This document shows, piece after piece, positions 13,380 to 25,618 of a stretch of DNA of 64,000 bases. Within the stretch, counting starts at the first letter, position 1. The number at the start of each line of letters is the position of its first letter. The stretch is from Thermothelomyces thermophilus ATCC 42464 (lineage: Eukaryota > Ascomycota > Sordariomycetes > Sordariales > Chaetomiaceae): positions 868,001 to 932,000 of the forward strand of contig NC_016475.1 of assembly GCF_000226095.1 (NCBI RefSeq). Direction: 5' to 3'. The notes under the pieces were generated by a model. The model saw nothing but the letters and a program-made list of their open reading frames with translations. It had not been told where the DNA came from and made no database searches. A program made the translations under genes and the position numbers.

Positions 13380-16191
13380 ACCGAAAGCACGTAAAAGTAG
13401 TACTAGACGCGCTATATACGTACAAACTATTAGTTAATAAAGAAAAGAGCAAATTCTACGTTAGGAAAACGGTATTTTTGGGATATAAAATATCCCTAAG
13501 ACAAATTTAGATAGAACCTTTAAAGGTTAAAGCTATTAAGAATTGGCTATAACCGACGTTAGTTATAGAAATACGAAGCTTTATCAGATTTATAAACTTC
13601 TACCGAATATTTATTAGGAACTTTAGAGCAATCGTACGACCTTTATATAAACTTATAAGGAAGAACGCTAAATTCTAATAGAAAGAATAGCACGAGCAAG
13701 CATTTACGTAGATCTATAACGCCATTACTAAAGATCTAGTACTAGTATTACTAAATCCTAAGAAGCCATTTGAGGTAGAAACGGACGCTTTAGACTATAC
13801 TATCGGAGGATAATTAGGATAACAAGATAAACAAGGAAAGCTATATCCTATAGCCTTCTTTTTAAAGAAGCTCGATAGACTATATCTTAATTATCTAATC
13901 TATAACAAGGAACTACTTACGATTATTAAAGCCTTTAAGGAATAGCGACTATACCTTAGCAGTATGATTAAACTAGTATAAGTATATATAGACTATAAGA
14001 ACTTACGATACTTTACGATAACGAAGGAGCTTAACGGATGACAAATACGATAGGTAGAATCCCTTATAGAATTTAACTTTAAGATCCGCTATAAGAAGGG
14101 CAAAGAGAATATACAAGCAGATATCTTAAGCCGACGAACGGATTATATAGAAGGACAAACGGAAATAACACTACTATTATTTAAAGAACAAATAGACAGA
14201 ACACTATATTACGAAATGTAGATACCTATAGAAGATAATCTACTTGACTTATTCCTAGAATATTATATAATCTTTCGAGAAGAAAGGATTAACGAGACAT
14301 AGTATTAAGTAATACCTAGACTAGTAGTACCTAACGGAGTAGAAGGAAGAGATAAGAAACTCTAGTACTAAGGCAAAGTATATATCTACGATAGGGATCA
14401 ATAGCTATAAATGATTTGAGAACTCTATAAGTCGAAACTTAGAGGATATAAAGGAGTCATAAAGACTATTGTATAAGTCAAGAAACACTATGACTTTCTA
14501 TAGTTAATGGTACGAGTTAAGGAAGTCGTATAGAACTACGACATTTATAATCGAAGCAAAATAGTATAATATAAGCTATATAGACTACTTTAGCTACTAT
14601 TAATAGCTAATAAACTATAGAGTTTAGTTACGATAGACTTTATTATAAAGCTATTAGAATCTAAAGATATAGCTATAGGAGTAATCTACGATAGTATTCT
14701 TACTATAGTAAATCGCCTAACTAAATAGGTATACTTCTTTCCCTATAAGGAGTCCTAGATAGCTAAATAGTTAGTAAATATAATCTATTGGCAAGTTACA
14801 TTAGTATATGCTTAGCTATAAGAATAGATTACTAATAGAGATACCAAGTTCGTATCAAAGTTCTAGCAAACGTTAATATAACGATTAGGCATTAATAGTA
14901 AGCTATTAATAGCATATTATCCATAGACTAACAGACAAACGGAGCGACTAAACCAAGTTATTAAGTAGTACCTCCACTCTTATATTAACTACTAGCAAGA
15001 TAACTAGGTTATACTATTGCCGATAGTATAACTCGCTTACAATATAACGCTAACAGAAACGACTAAAGTTATACCGTTCTTTACAAACTACAGATATAAA
15101 GTAGACCTTAGGCAAGGACTAGAGGTCATAGTACCAAGAGCAATAATCAAAGTAAAACAAATGTACATACTATATAAAAAGCTTAAAAAGGAACTCGAGT
15201 TTGTCAAGACCAGAATAAAGAACTACTATAACAAATATAGGCTCAAGAGACCTTACCTAAAGAGGGGAGACAAAGTCTACCTAATCATACGAAACTTACA
15301 AACCAAACGACCAAGTATAAAGCTAGACTTTAAGAAGGTCAGACCCTTTGTTATCAAAGAACGAATTTTGACATCTAACTACCGACTATCGTTACTATCA
15401 TCTATACGACTATAGACAGATGTTTTTTATATTTCACTTCTCGAACCAATACTAAAGAACGCTAAGGTTGCTATATATATTAAAGTAGAAGATAAAGAAG
15501 AAGAATAGGATATCGAAGAAATTCTAGATTTATATATTATTAATAGGGAACTATAGTATCTAGTTAAATAGCTTAATTTTAGACTAGAAGATAACTTATA
15601 GGAATCTGTTAAGAACCTAAACTGCCCTAAGAAATTGGAACAGTTCTACCGGTAGAACCTAGATCAACTAAAGGAAAACCTAGGATAGAACTAAAGATAA
15701 CGCCTTAGTCGATAGTATCGACGGTATTATTAATCTCTAACAAGGGTATAGTAGGCATCTCTTACTACTCTTACCGCTTAACCGCCTCTAACTTGTCTAA
15801 GGTCGACAGACCACGCGCTACTATATTGGCACCTTTCTCCACTAAAAACTCCTTCTACTAACAAAGACGCCGGAGCCGTATAAGCTTTTTAGATAACTTA
15901 TACTAGGCTTCTTCTAGACGATATTAGGATTTATCTAGCTTAAGTTCGGTATAACGTTTAATATCCTTAATATGATGCTATTCCTAGAGAATACGATCTA
16001 TTAGAACGAATATTAGGAATTATACTTAAAAAAAAAAAGGGAAACGAGCTTATAGAAAGAAAGTAAGATATTAGAGCTATTATAAGAACGACCTTAACAA
16101 ATATAGGCCTTATAACGCTTTATACGCGTGATCATTTTATAGACAAGGCCTTATAACGCGTACTAAGAGCAAGGTATAATAATAAAACCGT
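13380..16191 (+). mobile_element. E1 chromovirus, right part (RT end to truncated 3' tail)
   Basis: This continues E1 pol in frame after the E2 insertion: the rest of RT, RNase H, integrase and chromodomain (about 15,500-15,660). Pol ends at TAA 15,692-15,694. An 84-residue open stretch at 15,161-15,415 is a surviving piece of the integrase C-terminal region. The sequence follows E2 up to AAAACCGT near 16,191 and then switches abruptly to element F2. About 190 bp of tail and the whole 3' LTR are missing. Confidence 0.88.
15627..16013 (-). pseudogene. E1 antisense reading frame
   Basis: This corresponds to the E2 antisense frame, with its start codon changed from ATG to ATA. It is 387 nt long, 9 nt longer than in E2. 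The 9-nt difference keeps the antisense frame. Confidence 0.5.
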
Positions 16192-19100
16192 GTTTTAGGT
16201 AACGATAAGGTACTAGTAATATCTATCTAAATAGTAAGGAGGAGTTATACTATATATTATATATCCTTAGGGTGATCTTATTTATAGTAGGATAGGGCAT
16301 TAGGATAGAAAGCTTATAATCCTAGTTAGTAATAGAGTTTAAAGTTAAAGAGAGAGAGTATTTTAGCCTATTAAGCTTACCATTTACTAATTAAACGAGG
16401 CTAAGAGAAGTATTTAAGGTTTTTATAGTCGGTTAGGATCTAAAAGGGAGCAATAATACCACAAAGCTTAGCTAACTAGGCCTTTAGATATAAGATAATT
16501 ATAAGTAGTTCCTTGTTATAGATTATATAGTTCTATTTAGCTAAGGATAGTTTTATAGAATGGTAGGCTATAGGATATAGGACCATGTCTTCTCTCTATT
16601 AGGATAAGCACCCTCCTAATACCGTCCTAGAGCAGTCTACCCCGAGTATTATCTCCCGTTTAGGATCCTATTCTACTAGGATAGGTTCTAATATAAAAGC
16701 TATCTTAAGAGTTTTAAAGGCCTTTTGTTCCTTAGCCCCCTACCGGAACAGGGTATTCTTATAGATTAACTATATTAAAGGTATAGTTAACTTAGAAAAG
16801 TTAGGGATAAAGTCTTAGTAAAAGTTTACAAACCTTAGGAAACTCTATACTCCCCGAACCTTATATAATACCTCCTACTTATAGATAGTAGCTAGCTTTT
16901 CAAGGTCTAGGTAAACCTAAGCCCCTACCTCTATAATATAGCTGAGATATTTAACTTCTTTTATAGCAAATATATACTTCTTAAGATCTAATATAAGTCC
17001 TACTTTCTATAGCCTTTAGAGCATATCTCTTACCTACCTTATATAATCTTTCCTACTACTTAATATATAGACTAAGATATTATTAAGGTATACTATTATA
17101 AAGTCTCTAAGTATTAGGCTAAGAGTATTATTAATATATCATTAGAAAGTTATAGATATATCTATAAGTCTAAAGAGGTAGATAAGCTACTTAAAAAGGC
17201 TAAATTAGGTCTAAAATGCTATCAAATGCTCATAACCTTCTATAATCTAGATATAGTAAAAGGCCGCCTAGACGTTAAGCTTTATAAACTATTTAGCTCT
17301 AGCTAAAGAGTAAAGCGTCTCCTTAATAAGTAAAAGGGGGTACTAATCTTACTTTATGATTTTATTTAACGCCCGATAGTTAATATAGAACCTCTATCCC
17401 CTATCTACCTTCTTTACTAAGAGGATAAGGGTAGTGGCTAAAGAGGAGCTAGCTTAGATCTATCCCTTATCTAGCAAGTTAATAACTTGCTTTTGGACTT
17501 CTAATAAATGATCTTGTAGTATATTATAGAGAGGCCCCTAAGGAAGTTTAGAAATCTTTCTATCTAGGCCTTCCTTTAATTTAATGTGATAATTGGCTAT
17601 ATTACGATATAAGGGGAGTCTACTAGCTTTCTCCTTATTAAAAGGTCGGTAAAGTTACGAAGTTCGTCTAGTAAGGTAACCTCTAACTCTATATTAGGCT
17701 TAGGTTAGGTACTCCCTTTTCCTAGGCCGTCTCTGTCAAAATAGCGTCTTAATTCTAGGATAGTTATTATCTCCTAGATACTTATAACTAGGAAGGTATT
17801 AGAAGTCTTCTTTTTCCATACTCTCTATATTATACCTATAAAGACTATACCTATTATTTAGGAGATTTCTATTTATCTAAGCTATAAAGAGATCTTATAG
17901 ATAAGTAGTCTTAATTATATTCTAATTATAAGAATACCTATATATATATCTAATGTAACTTCCTAGTATTTTATCTATAAAAGGCTTAGTATAATGTTAT
18001 ATATAAGTCTTAGGACTATATAAAACACGGCTTAGTTCTCCTAGCCATTAATATCTATTATAATATAGGCTATCTAAGTGATCTTCTAGTCTAGTTATAG
18101 CCTAGTTACGGTTCTAAGGATATATATAATAGGCAAACTAATCTACTTAATTCTAAGCTTCTAATATATTCTCTTACTAATAGCGCTATAGCTAGAATAT
18201 CTACTATCTACTTAAGCATTTATAAAGCTAATGGAGTTAAGGAAGATTAGAATAAGAAAAGGAGGTCTATCTATTCTTTTACTAATCTTTATAAACTTGT
18301 CTTCTAGGTAGTTATAATCTTCTAGCCCCCTTATAAGACTTTGCTTAGGGGCTACTCTTTTCCCTGCTCCCTATCTTCTTCGTTAGATAGATCGTTATCC
18401 TCCTTCTAATCCTTAGTCTCTAAGGTATTAATATTAGTTCTTGACTAGTTTTACTATACCGGCTTTAAAGCAGGGGTAAAGTTACATTTAGTAATAAAGT
18501 AATCCTTCTACCTATACTAGATATATACTTTAGCTACCTATTAGGCTATATATACTTCTAGACTAACCTATTTTACCTATAGGGCGTTACCTTTACGTTT
18601 TCCTACCTTATCCTTATTAGGTCCCTTCCTCTATAGGTTATTATATAATAAGTTAATTCTAGTTATTAGTATATCTCTATCTATATCTTTCTCTCTCTAT
18701 AGTTTAGATACTACCTACTACCTTTATATCTACTAGTACTTATTATTAAGTTAAAGAGCCTTAAGATCTATAGTAATCTTATAATATTTCTTAACTACTA
18801 TCATATAATTATCTTAAGAAATTCCTTATCTTATTACTATATATTTAAGTTTTAGAGAGAAATATTATTATAATTTGATTAGGTATAGCTTATTACCCTA
18901 AAGAAAGCCGCCTACCTTTAATAGCTTAGCCTTAAACTAAATAATAAAAGTAGTAAATGATTTATCGTCTCTCTATCGTAAGAATTCCAGTTCTAATAAG
19001 GCTACTATCTTCTTATAGAGGTTAGAGAAGATGCTCTCGAGATATTAGAGGAACTAAGTCAGGTCATACCTAACTTTCGGGCCTATAGATTCATAGTAGG

Positions 19101-19841
19101 CTATAACTCGGGTCTATACCTAGTATATAAGGTTTCCCTAGATAAAGACCTATTAGTTATAATTAGAGCCGATGAAATCTTTATTAGCTATAAGGACATG
19201 TTCTATTATACTCTTCTATACTATAAAGAGTTCCTTTTCACTGTCAAAAGGTTATCTGGTTAGGAGACGCTTCCGCTACGGCCGTTAAGCTTTAAGGGGT
19301 ACCCTAGCCGACTTAGGGGTTAGGATAGGTTAGGTTTAGGATACCCGGAGGGTGTTAATCGTAGCATTCTACTGTTCTATTGCTACTTAAAGGGAGCAGA
19401 CAAGCTTCTGTAATTCTGCTAAGCCCGAGGGCCTATATACTCCCGAATCCGCTATAACTATATTGTCGATAACTCTTTTAGGGAGTTACTACTAGTAAAG
19501 AAGGTAGTCGAAATGTAATATACTAGCCTTATAGCATCCATAGATAAGTGTATAATGTTCTATTTAACTACCTTAGGAAGGAAAAAGAGGAAAAATACAA
19601 GAGTTATATAGAGGAGTGCCTTTTAACTAATATATATATATATAACCTAGGTAGGGCCTGGTTAGGCTCCGGGTTAGGCCCTAACCGGGCCTTGGCCATG
19701 TGTCTACCGGACGAGTTACAAACAAGTAACAAACGCTCTATAGACCCGTAGAGCCTGTATAAGTAGGGTATAGTAGGTCTGCTCCGATACCTGGGTAAAG
19801 CCCGGGATTGTCTAGCCCGGGTATAGCCTAGGCCTATAATA
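16192..19841 (-). mobile_element. F2: truncated minus-strand Ty3/gypsy element
   Basis: Reading the minus strand, the order is LTR (from 19,841 downwards), gag, protease, RT and RNase H. RT motifs are visible: a VxKKVDRG(W)RF type box near 17,400, an AAFYYI box near 17,250, and a YLNNILV form of YLDDILV near 17,070-17,095. RNase H lies at about 16,430-16,670. The element stops shortly after RNase H at 16,192, so integrase and the 3' LTR are missing. Its 5' end matches F1. The right flank TTACC belongs to the copia element, into which F2 appears to have inserted. It is heavily RIP-mutated. Confidence 0.8.
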
Positions 19842-20997
19842 TTACCTTACTTATAGACGTTATATTAAGCTTTAATTCCTTCTATTACTTGCTTGGCTAC
19901 TATAGTATTACTTTTATAGAAGAAGACTAAGAAGTTATTTATATAAAAGATTAGGATAACTCGTTTATTATAGCTTAAGAAGAGGCACTTCTCTTTGCCT
20001 AATAGTTTTATACCTAGATCTGACAGTGTTTTATAGAACTCCTTATACTATAAGAGTAGCAAGTCTCTTAAGCTATATAGAACTCTTTATAACTCTATAC
20101 ATTTCCCTAGTTACTTGAATCCTTCTAGCAATTTATAGACGATAGGATTGTCTTTTGGTCGTTTGGCATTAAGGAACGCTTATACTATATCGAACTACTT
20201 AACTTCTAAGTCAAAGTATATAACGATCGCTATCATTATATAGAACGACTATGCCGCTAGAGTAGCTATATATATACTTTCTACTAAGCTAATATCTTAT
20301 AGATCTCCTTATATGTAGATCCTTGCCTTACACTTCTCTAGGAAACCGTCCTTGTCAAACTTATATACGAAGACCTATTTTAATAGGATAGGTCGCGCTT
20401 TTGCCTACTCGTGTGGTACGATCTTCTATATTCCCCTACTCTCTAAGTTATATATCTCCTCGCAAGCTGTATCTTCAAACTATTATTCTAATAGGTAGTT
20501 ATATAGGTCTTGCTAGTTAGTAAGAACGTAAGCAAGATCGTCGATATACTAATATAGCTTATTTAGGGCTACTCTAAGGTATATAGTATCCTTCTATTAT
20601 ATAGTAATAGCAAACACTATATATATCATTCTTATACTTTAGTCCTCTAGGTAAGCTTCCTATTAATTAGGTAGGTAAGTCTTATAGAACTATTACTAGA
20701 GTTCCTTAGTTATATAGATACAGGAGTAGTAGTAATTAACTCTCTCTTCATTTTACAGCCTTTTACTTGACTAGATAAGGCCTTTAGGCTTATAAGCCCT
20801 CTTCCTACCTCTGCCTCTCCTTATAGGAGGTTGCTAAATAGCTTCTCCTTCGTTTCTACCTTTTAGAGGATATATTAGCTAATCTAGACTTCGCTTAACA
20901 CTCTACTCCTCTAGCCTAACTAGGTATAATATATCGGTAGTACTATCCCCAGCTCCTAGCTTTTCTATCTACTTATTAGACTAGGGCTAAGAGTTCT
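19842..20997 (-). mobile_element. Copia element, part 3: reverse transcriptase
   Basis: The minus strand encodes a Ty1/copia reverse transcriptase remnant. It shows a KARIYI(Q)GD type box (20,300-20,340), the VKQFDIVQAFLNA motif (20,170-20,220) and a YINNFLVF form of YVDDFLVF (19,915-19,955). It joins in frame to the integrase-RT linker at 34,776 once element G is removed. It is cut at 19,842 by F2, and its RNase H and 3' LTR are not found in the window. Confidence 0.85.
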
Positions 20998-21436
20998 TGA
21001 TATAACTAGAGGGACATAAGGTATAGTTTTGTTTTTCCGGTTCTATAGAGCTTTACTATATATAATAGGCATAAATAGAGGTTACCTATCCAGGGGCACT
21101 AGACAGATAGACAAGGACAACAGATAGCTTTTAACACTCGTTCGCTCTAATAGATTAGAGTAATAGGATATAGTTCTTCTTTCTTTTATAAGTTAGGAAT
21201 ATCTTTTTCCATATAAGTAGACTCTTTTACGTCTATCTAGAGGGACATCACTATCGCTATCTTCGCCCTTATTATCGTTACCATCTAGATAGTCGGACTT
21301 GCCTACTATAACCGCGAATACTCGGATGCCCTAGACATTTTAAGCTAAGGCTCTTTCCTATCTAACTGGACAGAGGTTTGGTTCTAGAGGTACTAAGTGG
21401 TGCTCTAGAGGGTTAGTACTAGCTTATATTTTAGGG
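20998..21436 (+). repeat. Element G 5' LTR
   Basis: This is about 439 bp, starting TGATATAACTAGAGGGACA. It is repeated in direct orientation at 34,347-34,775. The ends were set where the two copies stop matching. I could not identify a target duplication. Confidence 0.75.
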
Positions 21437-22907
21437 GCTTAATTAGGGAAGAGCTTAGCTCTAAGTCTAAACTAGACTACCGGACTTTAAGCGTAATAGG
21501 ATAGTAATATTCGCGATAGAGGAGTAAGGATATATATGTAGAGGTATATATAGTAAAACTATTAGGAAAGTAAGAAAAGCAAATATAGGTGCTAAGAGAT
21601 CGGTATATCTAGCGGTAGGCCAGGGAACCACTCTTGCTCTAACGTAATAACACTACTAGTAAAGATAGTAGAAATCGCGGGATGATAAGTTTAAAGGAGT
21701 TCGACGTCTGTCTAGAGGGATAGAAACTCCGAAATACGGATCTATAACGCTAGAACTATCTAGGATTTAGAAACGAGATTTTAGAGTTATATAGGCACTA
21801 GAGGAGAGCTTTATAGCTATCTTAGCCCTAGTTACCTTAATATTAGCGCTTGTTAGCAAGGGTATGTCCATCTATATACTATTACTCTTTAGCGGTCTAG
21901 TATAGATTTATCTCATTATTTTAGGAGTTTTGACTTTAGGGGTTAGAGCGTTATTATTATAGGGTATCTCTTATTAGAAGGTTTAGGAATAGCTTTACTA
22001 GGTATACTTTAAAGGAGTAAAAGCGGTAGATTAAGTTTATATTTAATCTTGCTAGTTATAGGAAGACTTAAAGGAAAGGAGGAAAGCTTCTTAGATTAAT
22101 TACTTAGATAGAAGAGTTATCTTTAAGGAAGTTACCTAAATAGGAAGGTATAATTAAGGATAGTAACCTTAGGTATTACTCTTCTTAATAGTTTAGTAAA
22201 TACCTTAATTAGAATCGCTACTCTTAATACCTCTTATATCTAGGTATATTAAAACTTTATTAGGAAGAACGCTATTAGAATCGCCTTAATTGCTAGAGTT
22301 TAGGAACCTTACTTTAGACTTAGAAGTTAAGTATCGTACTTAAGCGGATATTATAGCGGACAGACTTACTAAAGTTATTTAGGTTATATTCCCTTTGCCA
22401 ATGGATAAGTGATTATCTAGTCTCTTCTTTAGTTATAATACCACTAAATACCTCAAGTGTTTCGAAAAGGCTTATATAATCTTTAGTAGAGATAATAACA
22501 ATAAGATCTCTTACTTTAAGTAATAATATATAGATGACCTTTAGGAAATCCTAGACTAGTGGCTAGAGTTAAAGAAGAAGGACTAGGCTACTTTTAAAGC
22601 TACTATTAAGGAATACTAGAAGTGGAATGACTCTCGCTAGGAAACCTCTACCTAGGAGCTAGAACATCTTCTAGATTCCTAATACGTAGATTCGGCTAAG
22701 TCTATCTATAACTACCTAAAGTATATTAATGTCTTACTTACCCGAGTACTAAAGAAGAAGAAAGCGGTCTATTAGTTATCGGCTATCTAGAAGGTATAAG
22801 ATAGATTTCCCCTTACTCTCTAGACTAGTCTTCGGGTCTATAAGAAGGGTGACTTATAGGTTAATAATATAGAGTAGGAAGACTTTTGTGACTTTATATA
22901 GGAGTGT
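20998..22907 (+). mobile_element. Element G (plus-strand gypsy), left part: LTR and start of gag
   Basis: After the LTR comes a leader of low coding quality. From about 22,270 a plus-strand gag-like remnant reads through with only TAG/TAA interruptions, in a Lys/Glu-rich helical style. It is cut at 22,908 by E3 (target duplication AGTGT at 22,903-22,907) and resumes in frame at 30,442. Confidence 0.78.
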
Positions 22908-23329
22908 TGTCACGGAAATATGCATGTAGGACGCCGCCTGAGCCGCCTCCCCCGACAGGCCAATAGGACAGTAGGCACGAACGGACCAATCAGGAAAGGA
23001 TCACGCTTGGCAAAGTGATCCATACACTATGGGATCACTACCACAGCCGTGATCCAGACAGCAAAGGATCACTAGGTAAAGAGTGATCTTAGGATTATAT
23101 ATATATATAGATAATCACTCGTTATAGTAGACTCTAGGAGTTCACCAGTGGTAACAATTACAATCACAGTACTTATACCAAGCATTGCTAATTACTATAA
23201 GAGACAACTCTAAGTGTTGTTATAAACCCTTTAGCTTCACCGAATCCCTTAGACGACCTATACGCTTATCCCACCTAATCTACCTCCGTCTAGACCCTTT
23301 CAGAAGAAGTCTGAGTTAGGTTCGTTATA
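22908..23329 (+). repeat. E3 5' LTR
   Basis: 422 bp, TGTCACGG to GTTATA. The U3 has CCAAT motifs (near 22,960 and 22,985), several GGATCAC repeats and a TATATATA run near 23,098-23,110. Confidence 0.93.
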
Positions 23330-23356
23330 CGTTATTACCACTCCCTTTGTTCTGTC

Positions 23357-25618
23357 ATGGTTTAGAACGGAGGTGACTTCGACCTTGACATCGACATGGC
23401 TACTAACGTCACGACCGAACAGCTGCTCGCTTAGCTTGGTTAACTCTAATAGCAGATCTAGGAGTTGGACTAGAGAGATAAGGCTGCTTAAGCTCGAATT
23501 AAGGAACTTAAGAACCGTAAAAAGTACTTGTAGAAGTTAGTAAACGAGGCCTACGCTAAAATCGAGGCACTTAAGGGCGCTAAAGCGAAGAGCATTAAGA
23601 TCGAACTACCTAGTAAATATAGAGGAACTAAGGAAGATCTCGTAGGATTCCTAACAAACCTCTAATCCTACTTCTGGCTTAATGATAACAAGTTTCTAGA
23701 CGATAAAGCTAAAGTCCTCTATATAGCTATAAGACTAGAGGGCAAGGTATTTAAATGGTTCGAGCCTATATAGAATGACTATCTTACTAAGGAAGACGAA
23801 GACGAACAAGACGCGTTTATATAGGTAGTCTTCTGATCTTACGACTATTTTGAAGAAGAGCTTCGGAAAGTTTTTAGCGATAAAGATAAGAAGATTTATA
23901 CGTAAGAAAGACTTGCTAATCTCTGATAGACCAAGTTAATAGCCTCCTACGCTATATAGTTTAGATAGGACATGCTTAAGTCTTAGCTTAATAATGAGGC
24001 GTTAATGTAATTGTTTTATAATGGCCTAAAGGAAAAGGTTAAGGACAAGCTATATAAGTATGATCGGCCTAAGACTCTAGATAAATACATCGTACAGGCT
24101 ATTAGGATCGATGATCGACTCTATATATAAGAGTAGTAAAAACGAGGTCGAATAAACAGAACTATAGTTAAGGCTAACGACAAGAAAAAGCGAGTATACA
24201 TCAGTATCTTGTACGGGATGTACCCCGGAGCTATAGATATAGATATAGCGTAGAAGTAGGACTAGAAGAAGGCAACTAAAGACAAGTCTAATATTACTTA
24301 CTATAACTATAGAAAGAAAGGGCACTATAAGCGAGAATGCCGGAGCCTAAAGAAAGAATAGAAACTAACCCCTAGAAAGGAAATTACAACCATTGACGAA
24401 ACTACCAAGGATGTCATCAAAGTAGCGGCTACAAGCTATAAAGACAAGGACAGTGACATAGATAGTCTCGGACACGACGGCGACGGAGAAGACGAACAAG
24501 CACCGTACTCCGAATTGGTCACTATGGATCTAGAGACAGGTCTTGCCGAATGGGATATGGCAGGAGAATATATACCGCTAGCTTCAATTCTCCTAGCCTT
24601 GAGGCAATAGGGTCTTATAGTTATGTAGAGGCGGGATAGATCGTGGATAACCGATACCTAAGGAATCGAAAGACCTAGACCTAATGTTCTATTCCTCTAG
24701 GAACGAATCGAATGGTACTGTAACGAAGTTTTTTGGCTTAATATAGAACTGTGCGAACGGGACAGGCGCTTGACTTGACTTGCCTAGTAAAGCGATAAGA
24801 TAAAGGACGAAATAAGGGAATTCCGACATATCGTAGAAACCATCAAAGGAGAATAGCCTATAATATATAATAGACCTGATAGCTATGCCGAGTACCTTGA
24901 CAATTAGCAACTTAGTAACGATATATGGAACCTAGAATACTAGTTTATACGTGCGAACTGTAGAAAAGATAAACGTATATAGGAAAGCTATTAGAAGAAA
25001 TACTCTTATATTAGCACTAGAGTACCTACAGCCTACGTATAATGGGAAGGATTCGGGAAAGAATTCTAATACCTCCTAGGCGATACTATATAACTATACC
25101 CTCGATATAAGGTATATATGTAAGTGCCCTAGTTCTAGTGTATAGTATACAAATGCCGATATTACTTCTGCGACAAATTCGAAAATAATCACTAGCCGAC
25201 CCGATAGGAAAACAAGGACAGAGGCTTATACCCTATAGAATAGGTCTACGATATAGGAAATAGAGCGGCCGAATTGCTCTAGAAGATCGAAGCCCGTAAT
25301 CTAGAAAGCATTATAATAGTTCTAAAACAAGCCTAGCCTAGGCACTACGGAACCAGACGAGACATATAGGACTTGTGCTAGAGCAACGATTGCCTCTATT
25401 ACACGAATAAAAAGAAATTACGAATTTGGGAGCTTTAGATGAAGCTATAGTATATATGACGGAAAGCAGAACAGACCTAATGGTAGGAAGCTACAAGCAC
25501 TTAATAGCTTACAGAAATGAGTATGATTGACAAAGCTGCTATTAGCCAAATAACCGAAGAGGTTAGCACTGACCTGGGAAACGGGTTAGAGCCCTTTAAG
25601 GGGCCCGGAAACTATTAA
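23357..25618 (+). pseudogene. E3 gag, RIP-inactivated
   Basis: The ATG at 23,357 is preserved (MV then a RIP stop). There are 754 codons to TAA at 25,616-25,618. An acidic N-terminus is followed by a helical capsid region. The CCHC knuckle at about 24,299-24,343 now reads YYNYRKKGHYKREC, with its first two cysteines lost to RIP. A long Trp/Arg-rich C-terminal extension follows the knuckle. Confidence 0.85.
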
